Positions 52,387-64,000 of a DNA stretch of 64,000 nucleotides are shown here, piece after piece. The notes below the pieces were generated by a model, which had not been told where the DNA came from, did not search any database, and was given only the letters and a program-made list of their open reading frames with translations. Source of the stretch: Sisyra terminalis (taxonomy: Eukaryota > Arthropoda > Insecta > Neuroptera > Sisyridae); NCBI GenBank assembly GCA_958496175.1, contig OY292278.1, positions 2,356,001 through 2,420,000 of the forward strand, written 5' to 3'. The position numbers were made by a program, and so were the translations under genes. Each line of letters opens with the position of its first letter. The first letter of the stretch is position 1.

Positions 52387-54064
52387 CTGACGGAAAATGT
52401 CACATCAATTTACGGCTCTAAAACTTCCCGGTTTAAATTCCCGGCAAACTATCCCGATACATTTATGTTTCTTTTTTTGAGAACGTGGGAAAAGATTCAA
52501 ACAATAATATTCAATCAGACTATAGCAAAAGAAAACATCCCTTATATCCTGTTTTTCCCAATTTAAATTGGCCTTGTTTAAACTTTGAAATGGAATTGTG
52601 GACGTCCTGTTACCCACAGGAAGAAAATTTCTTCAAATTGTAATTCACTTAAACGTCCCTAATATTAATTTATTGAGAAAACTAGGCCTTATTTTGAAAA
52701 ATCTGTCATTAAACTGGCCTTATTTCAGACGGAAAATGTCACATCAATTTACGGCTCTAAAACTTCCGGTTTAAATTCCCGGCAAACTATCTCGATACAT
52801 TAATGTTTCTTTTTTTGAGAGCTTGGAAAAAGATTCAAGCATTAATATTCAATTAAACTATAGCAAAAGAAACCATCCCTTATATTCGGTTTTTTCCAAT
52901 TTAAATTGTCCTTGTTTTAGCTTTAAAATGGAGTTGTGGACGTCCTCTTACCCACAGGAAGAAAATTTCTTCAAATTGTAATTCACTTAAACGTCCCTTA
53001 TCTTAATTTCTTGAGAAAACTAGGCCTTAGTTTGAAAATTCTGTCATTAAACAGGCCTTATTTCAGACGGAAAATGTCACATTAATTTACGGCTCTAAAA
53101 CTACCAGGTTTGAACTCCTGGCAAACTATCCCGATACATTAATGTTTCTTTTTTTGAGAACTTGGAGAAAGATTCAAACATTAATATTCAATCAGACTAT
53201 AGCAAAAAAAACCATCCCTTATATCCGGTTTTTCCCAATTTCAATTGGCCTTGTTTAAACTTTTGAAATGGAATTGTGGACGTCCTGTTACCCACAGGAA
53301 GAAAATTTCTTCAAATTGTAATTCACTTAAACGTCCCTAATCTTAATTTCTTGAGAAAACTAGGCCTTAGTTTGAAAATTCTGTCATTAAACAGGCCTTA
53401 TTTCAGACGGAAAATGTCACATTAATTTACGGCTCTAAAACTACCAGGTTTGAACTCCTGGCAAACTATCCCGATACATTAATGTTTCTTTTTTTGAGAA
53501 CTTGGAGAAAGATTCAAACATTAATATTCAATCAGACTATAGCAAAAAAAACCATCCCTTAAATCCGGTTTTTCCCAATTTAAATTGGCCTTGTTTAAAC
53601 TTTTGAAATGGAATTGTGGACGTCCTGTTACCCACAGGAAGAAAATTTCTTCAAATTGTAATTCACTTAAACGTCCCTAATCTTAATTTCTTGCGAAAAC
53701 TAGGCCTTATTTTGAAAAATCTGTCATTAAACAGGCCTTATTTAAGACGGAAAATGTCATATCCATTTACGGCTCTAAAACTTCCCGGTTTAAACTCCCG
53801 GCAAACTATCCCGATACATTAATGTTTCTTTTTTTGAGAGCTTGGAGAAAGATTCAAGCATTAATATTCAATTAAACTATAGCAAAAGAAACCATCCCTT
53901 ATATCCGGTTTTTTCCAATTTAAATTGTCCTTGTTTTAGCTTTAAAATGGAGTTGTGGACGTCCTGTTACCCACAGGATGAAAATTTCTTCAAATTGTAA
54001 TTCACTTAAACGTCCCTAATCTTAATTTCTTGAGAAAACTAGGCCTTATTTTGAAAAATCGGCC

Positions 54065-56981
54065 ATTAAACTGGCCTTATTTAAGACGGAAAATGTCATA
54101 TCCATTTACGGCTCTAAAACTTCCCGGTTTAAACTCCCGGCAAACTATCCCGATACATTAATGTTTCTTTTTTTGAGAGCTTGGAGAAAGATTCAAGCAT
54201 TAATATTCAATTAAACTATAGTAAAAGAAACCATCCCTTATATCCGGTTTTTTCCAATTTAAATTGTCCTTGTTTTAGCTTTAAAATGGAGTTGTGGACG
54301 TCCTGTTACCCACAGGATGAAAATTTCTTCAAATTGTAATTCACTTAAACGTCCCTTATCTTAATTTCTTGAGAAAACTAGGCCTTATTTTGAAAAATCT
54401 GTCACTAAACAGGCCTTATTTCAGACGGAAAATGTCACATCTATTTAAGGCTCTAAAACTTCCGGGTTTAAATTCCCGGCAAACTATCCCGCTAAATAAT
54501 AATTCTTTTTATAAGAACGTGGAGTAAGATTCAAACATTAATATTCAATCAGACTATAGCAAAAAAAACCATCCCTTATATCCGGTTTTTCCCAATTTAA
54601 ATTGGCCTTGTTTAAACTTTTGAAATGGAATTGTGGACGTCCTGTTACCCACAGGAAGAAAATTTCTTCAAATTGTAATTCACTTAAACGTCCCTAATCT
54701 TAATTTCTTGAGAAAACTAGGCCTTATTTTGAAAAATCTGTCATTAAACAGGCCTTATTTCAGAAGGAAAATGTCACATTAATTTACGGCTCTAAAACTA
54801 CCAGGTTTAAACTCCTGGCAAACTATCCCGATACATTAAGGTTTCTTTTTTTGAGAACTTGGAGAAAGATTCAAACATTAATATTCAATCAGACTATAGC
54901 AAAAAAAACCATCCCTTAAATCCGGTTTTTCCCAATTTAAATTGGCCTTGTTTAAACTTTTGAAATGGAATTGTGGACGTCCTGTTACCCACAGGAAGAA
55001 AATTTCTATCGATTGTAATTCAATAAAACGTCCCTTATCCTAATTTCTTGAGATAACTAAGCCTTATTTTGAAAAATCGGCCATTAAACTGGCCTTTTTT
55101 CAGACGGAAAATGTCACATCAATTTACGGCTCTAAAACCTCTAGGTTTAAATTCCTGGCAAACTATCCTGATACATTAATGTTTCTTTATTTGAGAACTT
55201 GGAGAAAGATTCAAACATTAATATTCAATCAGACTATAGCTAAAAAAAACCATCCCTTATATCCGGTTTTTCCCAATTTAAATTGGCCTTGTTTAAACTT
55301 TTGAAATGGAATTGTGGACGTCCTGTTACCCACAGGAAGAAAATTTCTTCAAATTGTAATTCACTTAAACGTCCCTAATCTTAATTTCTTGAGAAAACTA
55401 GGCCTTATTTAGAAAAATCTGTCATTAAACAGGCCTTATTTCAGAAGGAAAATGTCACATTAATTTACGGCTCTAAAACTACCAGGTTTAAACTCCTGGC
55501 AAACTATCCCGATACATTAATGTTTCTTTTTTTGAGAACTTGGAGAAAGATTCAAACATTAATATTCAATCAGACTATAGCAAAACAAACCATCCCTTAA
55601 ATCCGGTTTTTCCCAATTTAAATTGGCCTTGTTTAAACTTTTGAAATGGAATTGTGGACGTCCTGTTACCCACAGGAAGAAAATTTCTTCAAATTGTAAT
55701 TCACTTAATCGTCCCTAATCTTAATTTCTTGAGAAAACTAGGCCTTATTTTGAAAAATCTGTCATTAAACTGGCCTTATTTAAGACGGAAAATGTCATAT
55801 CCATTTACGGCTCTAAAACTTCCCGGTTTAAACTCCCGGCAAACTATCCCGATACATTAATGTTTCTTTTTTTGAGAGCTTGGAGAAAGATTCAAGCATT
55901 AATATTCAATTAAACTATAGTAAAAGAAACCATCCCTTATATCCGGTTTTTTCCAATTTAAATTGTCCTTGTTTTAGCTTTAAAATGGAGTTGTGGACGT
56001 CCTGTTACCCACAGGATGAAAATTTCTTCAAATTGTAATTCACTTAAACGTCCCTTATCTTAATTTCTTGAGAAAACTAGGCCTTATTTTGAAAAATCTG
56101 TCACTAAACAGGCCTTATTTCAGACGGAAAATGTCACATCTATTTAAGGCTCTAAAACTTCCGGGTTTAAATTCCCGGCAAACTATCCCGCTAAATAATA
56201 ATTCTTTTTATAAGAACGTGGAGTAAGATTCAAACATTAATATTCAATCAGACTATAGCAAAAAAAACCATCCCTTATATCCGGTTTTTCCCAATTTAAA
56301 TTGGCCTTGTTTAAACTTTTGAAATGGAATTGTGGACGTCCTGTTACCCACAGGAAGAAAATTTCTTCAAATTGTAATTCACTTAAACGTCCCTAATCTT
56401 AATTTCTTGAGAAAACTAGGCCTTATTTTGAAAAATCTGTCATTAAACAGGCCTTATTTCAGAAGGAAAATGTCACATTAATTTACGGCTCTAAAACTAC
56501 CAGGTTTAAACTCCTGGCAAACTATCCCGATACATTAAGGTTTCTATTTTTGAGAACTTGGAGAAAGATTCAAACATTAATATTCAATCAGACTATAGCA
56601 AAAAAAACCATCCCTTAAATCCGGTTTTTCCCAATTTAAATTGGCCTTGTTTAAACTTTTGAAATGGAATTGTGGACGTCCTGTTACCCACAGGAAGAAA
56701 ATTTCTATCGATTGTAATTCAATAAAACGTCCCTTATCCTAATTTCTTGAGATAACTAAGCCTTATTTTGAAAAATCGGCCATTAAACTGGCCTTTTTTC
56801 AGACGGAAAATGTCACATCAATTTACGGCTCTAAAACCTCTAGGTTTAAATTCCTGGCAAACTATCCTGATACATTAATGTTTCTTTATTTGAGAACTTG
56901 GAGAAAGATTCAAACATTAATATTCAATCAGACTATAGCTAAAAAAAACCATCCCTTATATCCGGTTTTTCCCAATTTAAA
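54065..56981. repeat. Five-monomer higher-order repeat (about 1,698 bp period)
   Basis: About 54065-55283 recurs at 55763-56981. Shared private variants include TCACTAAACAGG, CCACAGGATGAAAA, AATAATAATTC...TAAGAACGTGGAGTAAG, TTAAGGTTTC and TTGAGATAACTAAGCC. Visible differences are few, e.g. TTCTTTTTTT versus TTCTATTTTT after the TTAAGG variant. Confidence 0.85.
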
Positions 56982-58710
56982 TTGGCATTGTTTTAGCTTT
57001 GAAATGGAATTGTGGACGTCCTCTTACCCACAGGAAGAATTTTTCTTCAAATTTTAATTCACTTAAACGTCCCTAATCTTAATTTCTTGAGAAAACTAGG
57101 CCTTATTTTGAAAAATCTGTCATTAAACAGGCCTTATTTCAGACGGAAAATGTCACATTAATCTACGGCTCTAAAACTACCAGGTTTAAACTCCTGGCAA
57201 ACTATCCCGATACAATAATGTTTCTTTTTTTGAGAACTTGGAGAAAGATTCAAACATTAATATTCAATCAGACTATAGCAAAAAAAAACCATCCCTTATA
57301 TCCGGTTTTTCCCAATTTAAATTGGCATTGTTTTAGCTTTGAAATGGAATTGTGGACGTCCTCTTACCCACAGGAAGAAAATTTCTTCAAATTGTAATTC
57401 TATTAAACGTCCCTTATCTTAATTTCTTGAGAAAACTAGGTCTTATTTTGAAAAATCTGTCATTAAACAGGCCTTATTTCAGACGGAAAATGTCTCATCT
57501 ATTTAAGGCTCTAAAACTTCCCGGTTTAAATTTCCGGCAAACTATCCCGATACATTAATGTTTCTTTTTTTGAGAACGTGGAAAAAGATTCAAACATTAA
57601 TATTCAATCAGACTATAGCAAAAAAAACCATCCCTTATATCCGGTTTTTCCCAATTTAAATTGGCCTTGTTTAAACTTTTGAAATGGAATTGTGGACGTC
57701 CTGTTACCCACAGGAAGAAAATTTCTTCAAATTGTAATTCACTTAAACGTCCCTAATCTTAATTTCTTGAGAAAACTAGGCCTTATTTTGAAAAATCTGT
57801 CATTAAACAGGCCTTATTTCAGAAGGAAAATGTCACATTAATTTACGGCTCTAAAACTACCAGGTTTAAACCCCTGGCAAACTATCCCGATACATTAATG
57901 TTTCTTTTTTTGAGAACTTGGAGAAAGATTCAAACATTAATATTCAATCAGACTATAGCAAAAAAAACCATCCCTTAAATCCGGTTTTTCCCAATTTAAA
58001 TTGGCCTTGTTTAAACTTTTGAAATGGAATTGTGGACGTCCTCTTACCCACAGAAAGAAAATTACTTCAAATTGTAATTCACTTAAACGTCCCTAATCTT
58101 AATTTCTTGAGAAAACGAGGCCTTATTTTGAAAAAACGGCCATTAAACTGGCCTTATTTCAGACGGAAAATGTCACACCATTTTACGGCTCTAAACCTTC
58201 CCGGTTTAAATTCCCGGCAAACTATCCCGACAAATTAATGTTTCTTTTTTTGAGAACGTGGAGAAAGATTCAAACATTAATATTCAATCATACTATAGCA
58301 AAAGAAAACATCCCTTATATCCGGTTTTTCCCAATTTAAATTGTCCTTGTTTTAGCTTTAAAATGGAGTTGTGGACGTCCTGTTACCCACAGGAAGAAAA
58401 TTTCTTCCGATTGTAATTCACTTAAACGTCCCCAATCTTAATTTCTTGAGAAAACTAGGCCTTATTTTGAAAAATCGGCCATTAAACTGGCCTTATTTCA
58501 GACGGAAAATGTCATATCAATTTACGGCTCTTAAACTTCCCGGTTTAAATTCCCGGCAAACTATCCCGATAAATTAATGTTTCTTTTTTTGAGAACGTGG
58601 AGAAAGATTCAAACATTAATATTCAATCAGACTATAGCAATAGAAAACATCCCTTATATCCGGTTTTTCCCAATTTAAATTGGCCTTGTTTAAACTTTTG
58701 AAATGGAATT

Positions 58711-59050
58711 GTGGACGTCCTGTTACCCACAGGAAGAAAATTTCTTCAAATTGTAATTCACTTAAACGTCCCTAATCTTAATTTCTTGAGAAAACTAGGC
58801 CTTATTTTGAAAAATCGGCCATTAAACTGGCCTTATTTCAGACGGAAAATGTCACATCAATTTACGGCTCTAAAACTTCCCGGTTTAAATTCCCGGCAAA
58901 CTATCCCGACAAATTAATGTTTCTTTTTTTGAGAACGTGGAGAAAGATTCAAACATTAATATTCAATCAGACTATAGCAAAAAAAAACCATCCCTTATAT
59001 CCGGTTTTTCCCAATTTAAATTGGCATTGTTTTAGCTTTGAAATGGAATT
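58711..59050. repeat. Reference satellite monomer with a palindrome series
   Basis: One representative 340 bp monomer. Palindromes in it, with the last taken from the adjoining upstream copy: GGACGTCC (58713-58720), CCTGTTACCCACAGG (58719-58733, 5-bp stem), GGCCA/TGGCC (58817-58832), CCCGG-N8-CCCGG (about 58878-58895), and CCAATTTAAATTGG (58670-58683). An A-tract follows GACTATAGC. No terminal inverted repeats or coding capacity define the monomer as a transposon. Confidence 0.85.
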
Positions 59051-62000
59051 GTGGACGTCCTCTTACCCACAGGAAGAAAATTTCTTCAAATTGTAATTCA
59101 CTTAAACGTCCCTAATCTTAATTTCTTGAGAAAACTAGGCCTTATTTTGAAAAATCTGTCATTAAACTGGCCTTATTTCAGACGGAAAATGTCATATCAA
59201 TTTACGGCTCTTAAACTTCCCGGTTTAAATTCCCGGCAAACTATCCCGATAAATTAATGTTTCTTTTTTTGAGAACGTGGAGAAAGATTCAAACATTAAT
59301 ATTCAATCATACTATAGCAAAAGAAAACATCCCTTATATCCGGTTTTTCCCAATTTAAATTGTCCTAGTTTTAACTTTGACATGGAATTGTGGACGTCCT
59401 GTTACCCACAGGAAGAAAATTTCTTCAAATTGTAATTCACTTAAACGTCCCTAATCTTGATTTCTTGAGAAAACTAGGCCTTATTTTGAAAAATCGGCCA
59501 TTAAACTGGCCTTATTTCAGACGGAAAATGTCACATCAATTTACGGCTCTAAAACTTCCCGGTTTAAATTCCCGGCAAACTATCCCGACAAATTAATGTT
59601 TCTTTTTTTGAGAACGTGGAGAAAGATTCAAACATTAATATTCAATCAGACTATAGCAAAAGAAAACATCCCTTATATCCGGTTTTTTCCAATTTAAATT
59701 GTCCTTGTTTTAGCTTTAAAATGGAGTTGTGGACGTCCTGTTACCCACAGGAAGAAAATTTCTTCAAATTGTAATTCACTTAAACGTCCCTAATCTTAAT
59801 TTCTTGAGAAAACTAGGCCTTATTTTGAAAAATCGGCCATTAAACTGGCCTTATTTCAGACGGAAAATGTCACATCAATTTACGGCTCTAAAACCTCCAG
59901 GTTTAAATTCCTGGCAATCTATCCTGATACATTAATGTTTCTTTTTTTGAGAACTTGGAGAAAGATTCAAACATTAATATTCAATCAGACTATAGCAAAA
60001 GAAAACATCCCTTATATCCGGTTTTTTCCTATTTAAATTGTCCTTGTTTTAGCTTTAAAATGGAGTTGTGGACGTCCTGTTACCCACAGGAAGAAAATTT
60101 TTTCAAATTGTAATTCACTTAAACGTCCCTAATCTTAATTTTTTGAGAAAACTAGGCCTTATTTTGAAAAATCGGCCATTAAACTGGCCTTATTTCAGAC
60201 GGAAAATGTCACATCAATTTACGGCTCTAAAACTTCCGGTTTAAATTCCCGGCAAACTATCTCGATACATTAATGTTTCTTTTTTTGAGAGCTTGGAAAA
60301 AGATTCAAGCATTAATATTCAATTAAAGTATAGCAAAAGAAACCATCCCTTATATCCGGTTTTTTCCAATTTAAATTGTCCTTGTTTTAGCTTTAAAATG
60401 GAGTTGTGGACGTCCTGTTACCCACAGGAAGAAAATTTCTTCCGATTGTAATTCACTTAAACGTCCCCAATCTTAATTTCTTGAAAAAACTAGGCCTTAT
60501 TTTGAAAAATCGGCCATTAAACTGGCCTTATTTCAGACGGAAAATGTCATATCAATTTACGGCTCTTAAACTTCCCGGTTTAAATTCCCGGCAAACTATC
60601 CCGATAAATTAATGTTTCTTTTTTTGAGAACGTGGAGAAAGATTCAAACATTAATATTCAATCATACTATAGCAAAAAAAACCATCCCTTAAATCCGGTT
60701 TTTCCCAATTTAAATTGGCCTTGTTTAAACTTTTGAAATGGAATTGTGGACGTCCTCTTACCCACAGAAAGAAAATTACTTCAAATTGTAAATCACTTAA
60801 ACGTCCCTAATCTTAATTTCTTGAGAAAACGAGGCCTTATTTTGAAAAAACGGCCATTAAACTGGCCTTATATCAGACGGAATATGTCACATCAATTTAC
60901 GGCTCTAAACCTTCCCGGTTTAAATTCCCGGCAAACTATCCCGATAAATTAATGTTTTTTTTTTTGAGAACGTGGAGAAAGATTCAAACATTAATATTCA
61001 ATCAGACTATAGCAAAAAAAAACATCCCTTAAATCCGGTTTTTCCCAATTTCAATTGGCCTTGTTTAAACTTTGAAATGGAATTGTGGACGTCCTGTTAC
61101 CCACAGGAAGAAAATTTCTTCAAATTGTAATTCACTTAAACGTCCCTAATCTTAATTTCTTGAGAAAACTAGGCCTTATTTTGAAAAATCTGTCATTAAA
61201 CTGGCCTTATTTCAGGCGGAAAATGTCACATCAATTTACGGCTCTAAAACTTCCGGTTTAAATTCCCGGCAAACTATCACGATAAATTAATGTTTCTTTT
61301 TTTGAGAACGTGGAGAAAGATTCAAACATTAATATTCAATCAGACTATAGCAAAAGAAAACATCCCGAAAATCCGGTTTTTCCCAATTTAAATTGGCCTT
61401 GTATTAGCTTTGAAATGGAATTGTGGACGTCCTGTTACCCACAGGAAGAAAATTTCATCAAATTGTAATTCACTTAAACGTCCCTAATCTTAATTTCTTG
61501 AGAAAACTAGGCCTTTTTTTGAAAAATCGGCCATTAAACTGGCCTTATTTCAGACGGAAAATGTCACATCAATTTACGGCTCTAAAACTTCCCGGTTTAA
61601 ATTCCCGGCAAACTATCCCGACAAATTAATGTTTCTTTTTTTGAGAACGTGGACAAAGATTCAAACATTAATATTCAATCAGACTATAGCAAAAAAAAAC
61701 CATCCCTTATATCCGGTTTTTCCCAATTTAAATTGGCATTGTTTTAGCTTTGAAATGGAATTGTGGACGTCCTCTTACCCACAGGAAGAAAATTTCTTCA
61801 AATTGTAATTCACTTAAACGTCCCTTATCTTAATTTCTTGAGAAAACTAGGTCTTATTTTGAAAAATCGGCCATTAAACTGGCCTTATTTCAGACGGAAA
61901 ATGTCACATCAATTTACGGCTCTAAAACCTCCAGGTTTAAATTCCTGGCAAACTATCCTGATACATTAATGTTTCTTTTTTTGAGAACTTGGAGAAAGAT

Positions 62001-63492
62001 TCAAACATTAATATTCAATCAGACTATAGCAAAAGAAAACATCCCTTATATCCGGTTTTTTCCAATTTAAATTGTCCTAGTTTTAGCTTTAAAATGGAGT
62101 TGTGGACGTCCTGTTACCCACAGGAAGAAAATTTCTTCAAATTGTAATTCACTTAAACGTCCCTAATCTTAATTTCTTGAGAAAACTATGCCTTATTTTG
62201 AAAAATCTGTCTTTAAACAGGCCTTATTTCAGACGGAAAATGTCACATCTATTTAAGGCTCTAAAACTTCCCGGTTTAAATTCCCGGCAAACTATCCCGA
62301 TACATTTATGTTTCTTTTTTTGAGAACGTGGGAAAAGATTCAAGCATTAATATTCAATTAAACTATAGCAAAAGAAACCATCCCTTATATCCGGTTTTTT
62401 CCAATTTAAATTGTCCTTGTTTTAGCTTTAAAATGGAGTTGTGGACGTCCTGTTACCCACAGGAAGAAAATTTCTTCCGATTGTAATTCACTTAAACGTC
62501 CCCAATCTTAATTTCTTGAGAAAACTAGGCCTTATTTTGAAAAATCGGCCATTAAACTGGCCTTATTTCAGACGGAAAATGTCACATCAATTTACGGCTC
62601 TAAAACTTCCGGTTTAAATTCCCGGCAAACTATCTCGATACATTAATGTTTCTTTTTTTGAGAGCTTGGAAAAAGATTCAAGCATTAATATTCAATTAAA
62701 CTATAGCAAAAGAAACCATCCCTTATATCCGGTTTTTTCCAATTTAAATTGTCTTTGTTTTAGCTTTAAAATGGAGTTGTGGACGTCCTGTTACCCACAG
62801 GAAGAAAATTTCTTCCGATTGTAATTCACTTAAACGTCCCCAATCTTAATTTCTTGAGAAAACTAGGCCTTATTTTGAAAAATCGGCCATTAAACTGGCC
62901 TTATTTCAGACGGAAAATGCCATATCAATTTACGGCTCTTAAACTTCCCGGTTTAAATTCCCGGCAAACTATCCCGATAAATTAATGTTTTTTTTTGAGA
63001 ACGTGGAGAAAGATTTAAACATTAATATTCAATCAGACTATAGCAAAAGAAAACATCCCTTATATCCGGTTTTCCCAATTTAAATTGGCCTTGTTTTAGA
63101 TTTGAAATGGAATTGTGGTCGTCCTGTTACCCACAGGAAGAAAATTTCTTCAAATTGTAATTCACTTAAACGTCCCTAATCTTAATTTCTTGAGAAAACT
63201 AGGCCTTATTTTGAAAAATCGGCCATTAAACTGGCCTTATTTCAGACGGAAAATGTCACATCAATTCACGGCTCTAAAACCTCCAGGTATAAATTTCTGG
63301 CAAACTATCCCGGTACATTAATGTTTCTTTTTTTGAGAACGTGGAGAAAGATTCAAGCATGAATATTCAGTTAGACTATAGCAAAAGAAAACATCCCTTA
63401 TATCCGGTTTTTCCCTATTTAAATTGGCCTTGTTTTAGCTTTGAAATGGAATTGTGGACGTCCTGTTACCCACAGGAAGAAAATTTCTTCAA

Positions 63493-63940
63493 ATTGTTAT
63501 TTATTAGATAGCCTTAAATCTACAAACATTGATATAACAAGGCCTAAATTCATTTTCTAAATTATTTCTTTTTTCAAACAATTCTAATTTGTTGGCAATT
63601 CGAATTGTTTAGAATTTTGAATTAAGACAACGCCACAATGTGTTTCGAATTTAGTTGGAAGCTATGAGTACATCCACCTGACTCACAGGTGGCACTAAAA
63701 ACTTATGGTGGTTAAGTGACATTACATGTCAAGAGTTCACACGTTCTAGCATAGATGGAAAGACAGCAGATGTCAATTTGACAACTAACTTTTGATAGTA
63801 TTTCAAATTTTAATTGTATATAATATTAAAATTTAATTGTATTTCTTCACATTGTAAATCACTAAAAAGCCTTAAATCTAAAAACGTTGAGAAAACAAGG
63901 CCTTATATTGAAAAAACACCCTTTTAAACGGCCTAATTTC
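63493..63940. repeat. Variant block B, copy 6
   Basis: Full-length block (CTTATGGTGG for CTTAAGGTGG near 63705). The CCACCTG/CAGGTGG hairpin is again intact. Preceded by the GGTATAAATTTCTGG monomer subtype. Confidence 0.85.
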
Positions 63941-64000
63941 TGACGGAAAATGTCACATCAATTTACGGCTCTAAAACTTCCCGGTTTAAATTCCCGGCAA
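63941..64000. repeat. 340 bp satellite array, segment 10 (partial monomer)
   Basis: Satellite resumes after block B and runs off the window end inside the central palindrome. Confidence 0.9.

Larger units (their letters stand above)
52387..63492. repeat. 340 bp satellite array, segment 9 (about 33 monomers)
   Basis: Standard monomers, including the 1,698 bp period block at 54065-56981. Monomers near 58711-59730 are close to the overall consensus, and I used 58711-59050 as the reference monomer. Only satellite is seen in this 11 kb. Confidence 0.97.

Noticed and set aside
58878..58895. CENP-B box in the central palindrome
   Set aside because: On the reverse strand the A-NN-CGGG half can be found, but the TTCG half is absent at the required distance.
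1428..63321. Dozens of similar open frames of 60-89 codons along the satellite
   Set aside because: They recur once per monomer. Most begin at GTG or TTG rather than ATG, and they shift with 338-341 bp spacing and single-base deletions in the central palindrome. Variation is not concentrated at third codon positions. They are shadows of the repeat.

Overview
The window is repetitive, AT-rich eukaryotic DNA, most likely heterochromatin of an insect or other arthropod. I found no intact protein-coding gene. About 150 head-to-tail copies of a 338-341 bp satellite monomer, all in one orientation, fill roughly 51 kb. The eukaryotic call rests on the long complex satellite, on 5S rRNA-related sequence carrying the animal-type internal promoter boxes, and on the absence of any bacterial gene organisation. 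The species cannot be named from the sequence.

Layout. 1-839: end of a non-satellite insert, with two 5S-derived head-to-head palindromes and AT-rich spacers. 840-20829: satellite array (a diverged edge monomer at 840-1088, a variant block at 2144-2590). 20830-24919: full copy of the insert, reading edge monomer, small foldback element, about 2.5 kb of low-copy DNA, two 5S palindromes with spacers, edge monomer. 24920-38420: satellite with variant blocks at 32286 and 35695. 38421-39752: truncated insert, ending abruptly against satellite. 39754-43148: satellite with a variant block at 40761. 43149-46814: full insert with only one 5S palindrome. 46815-64000: satellite with variant blocks at 51940 and 63493.

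The insert therefore recurs every 22-24 kb, and the region looks like a giant repeat made of nested levels: monomer (about 340 bp), local multimers (679, 1,698, 4,072 and 5,066 bp periods), and a 22-24 kb macro-unit. Near-identity of distant copies implies recent duplication or gene conversion.

Three features go beyond a plain satellite. The 5S-derived palindromes keep box A and box C and end in a T-run, so they could give a foldback RNA polymerase III transcript. Each monomer carries a series of short palindromes, and at least one varies in both arms together. A variant block containing unrelated sequence and its own hairpins occurs six times. The many 60-80 residue open frames are satellite shadows and are not annotated as genes.
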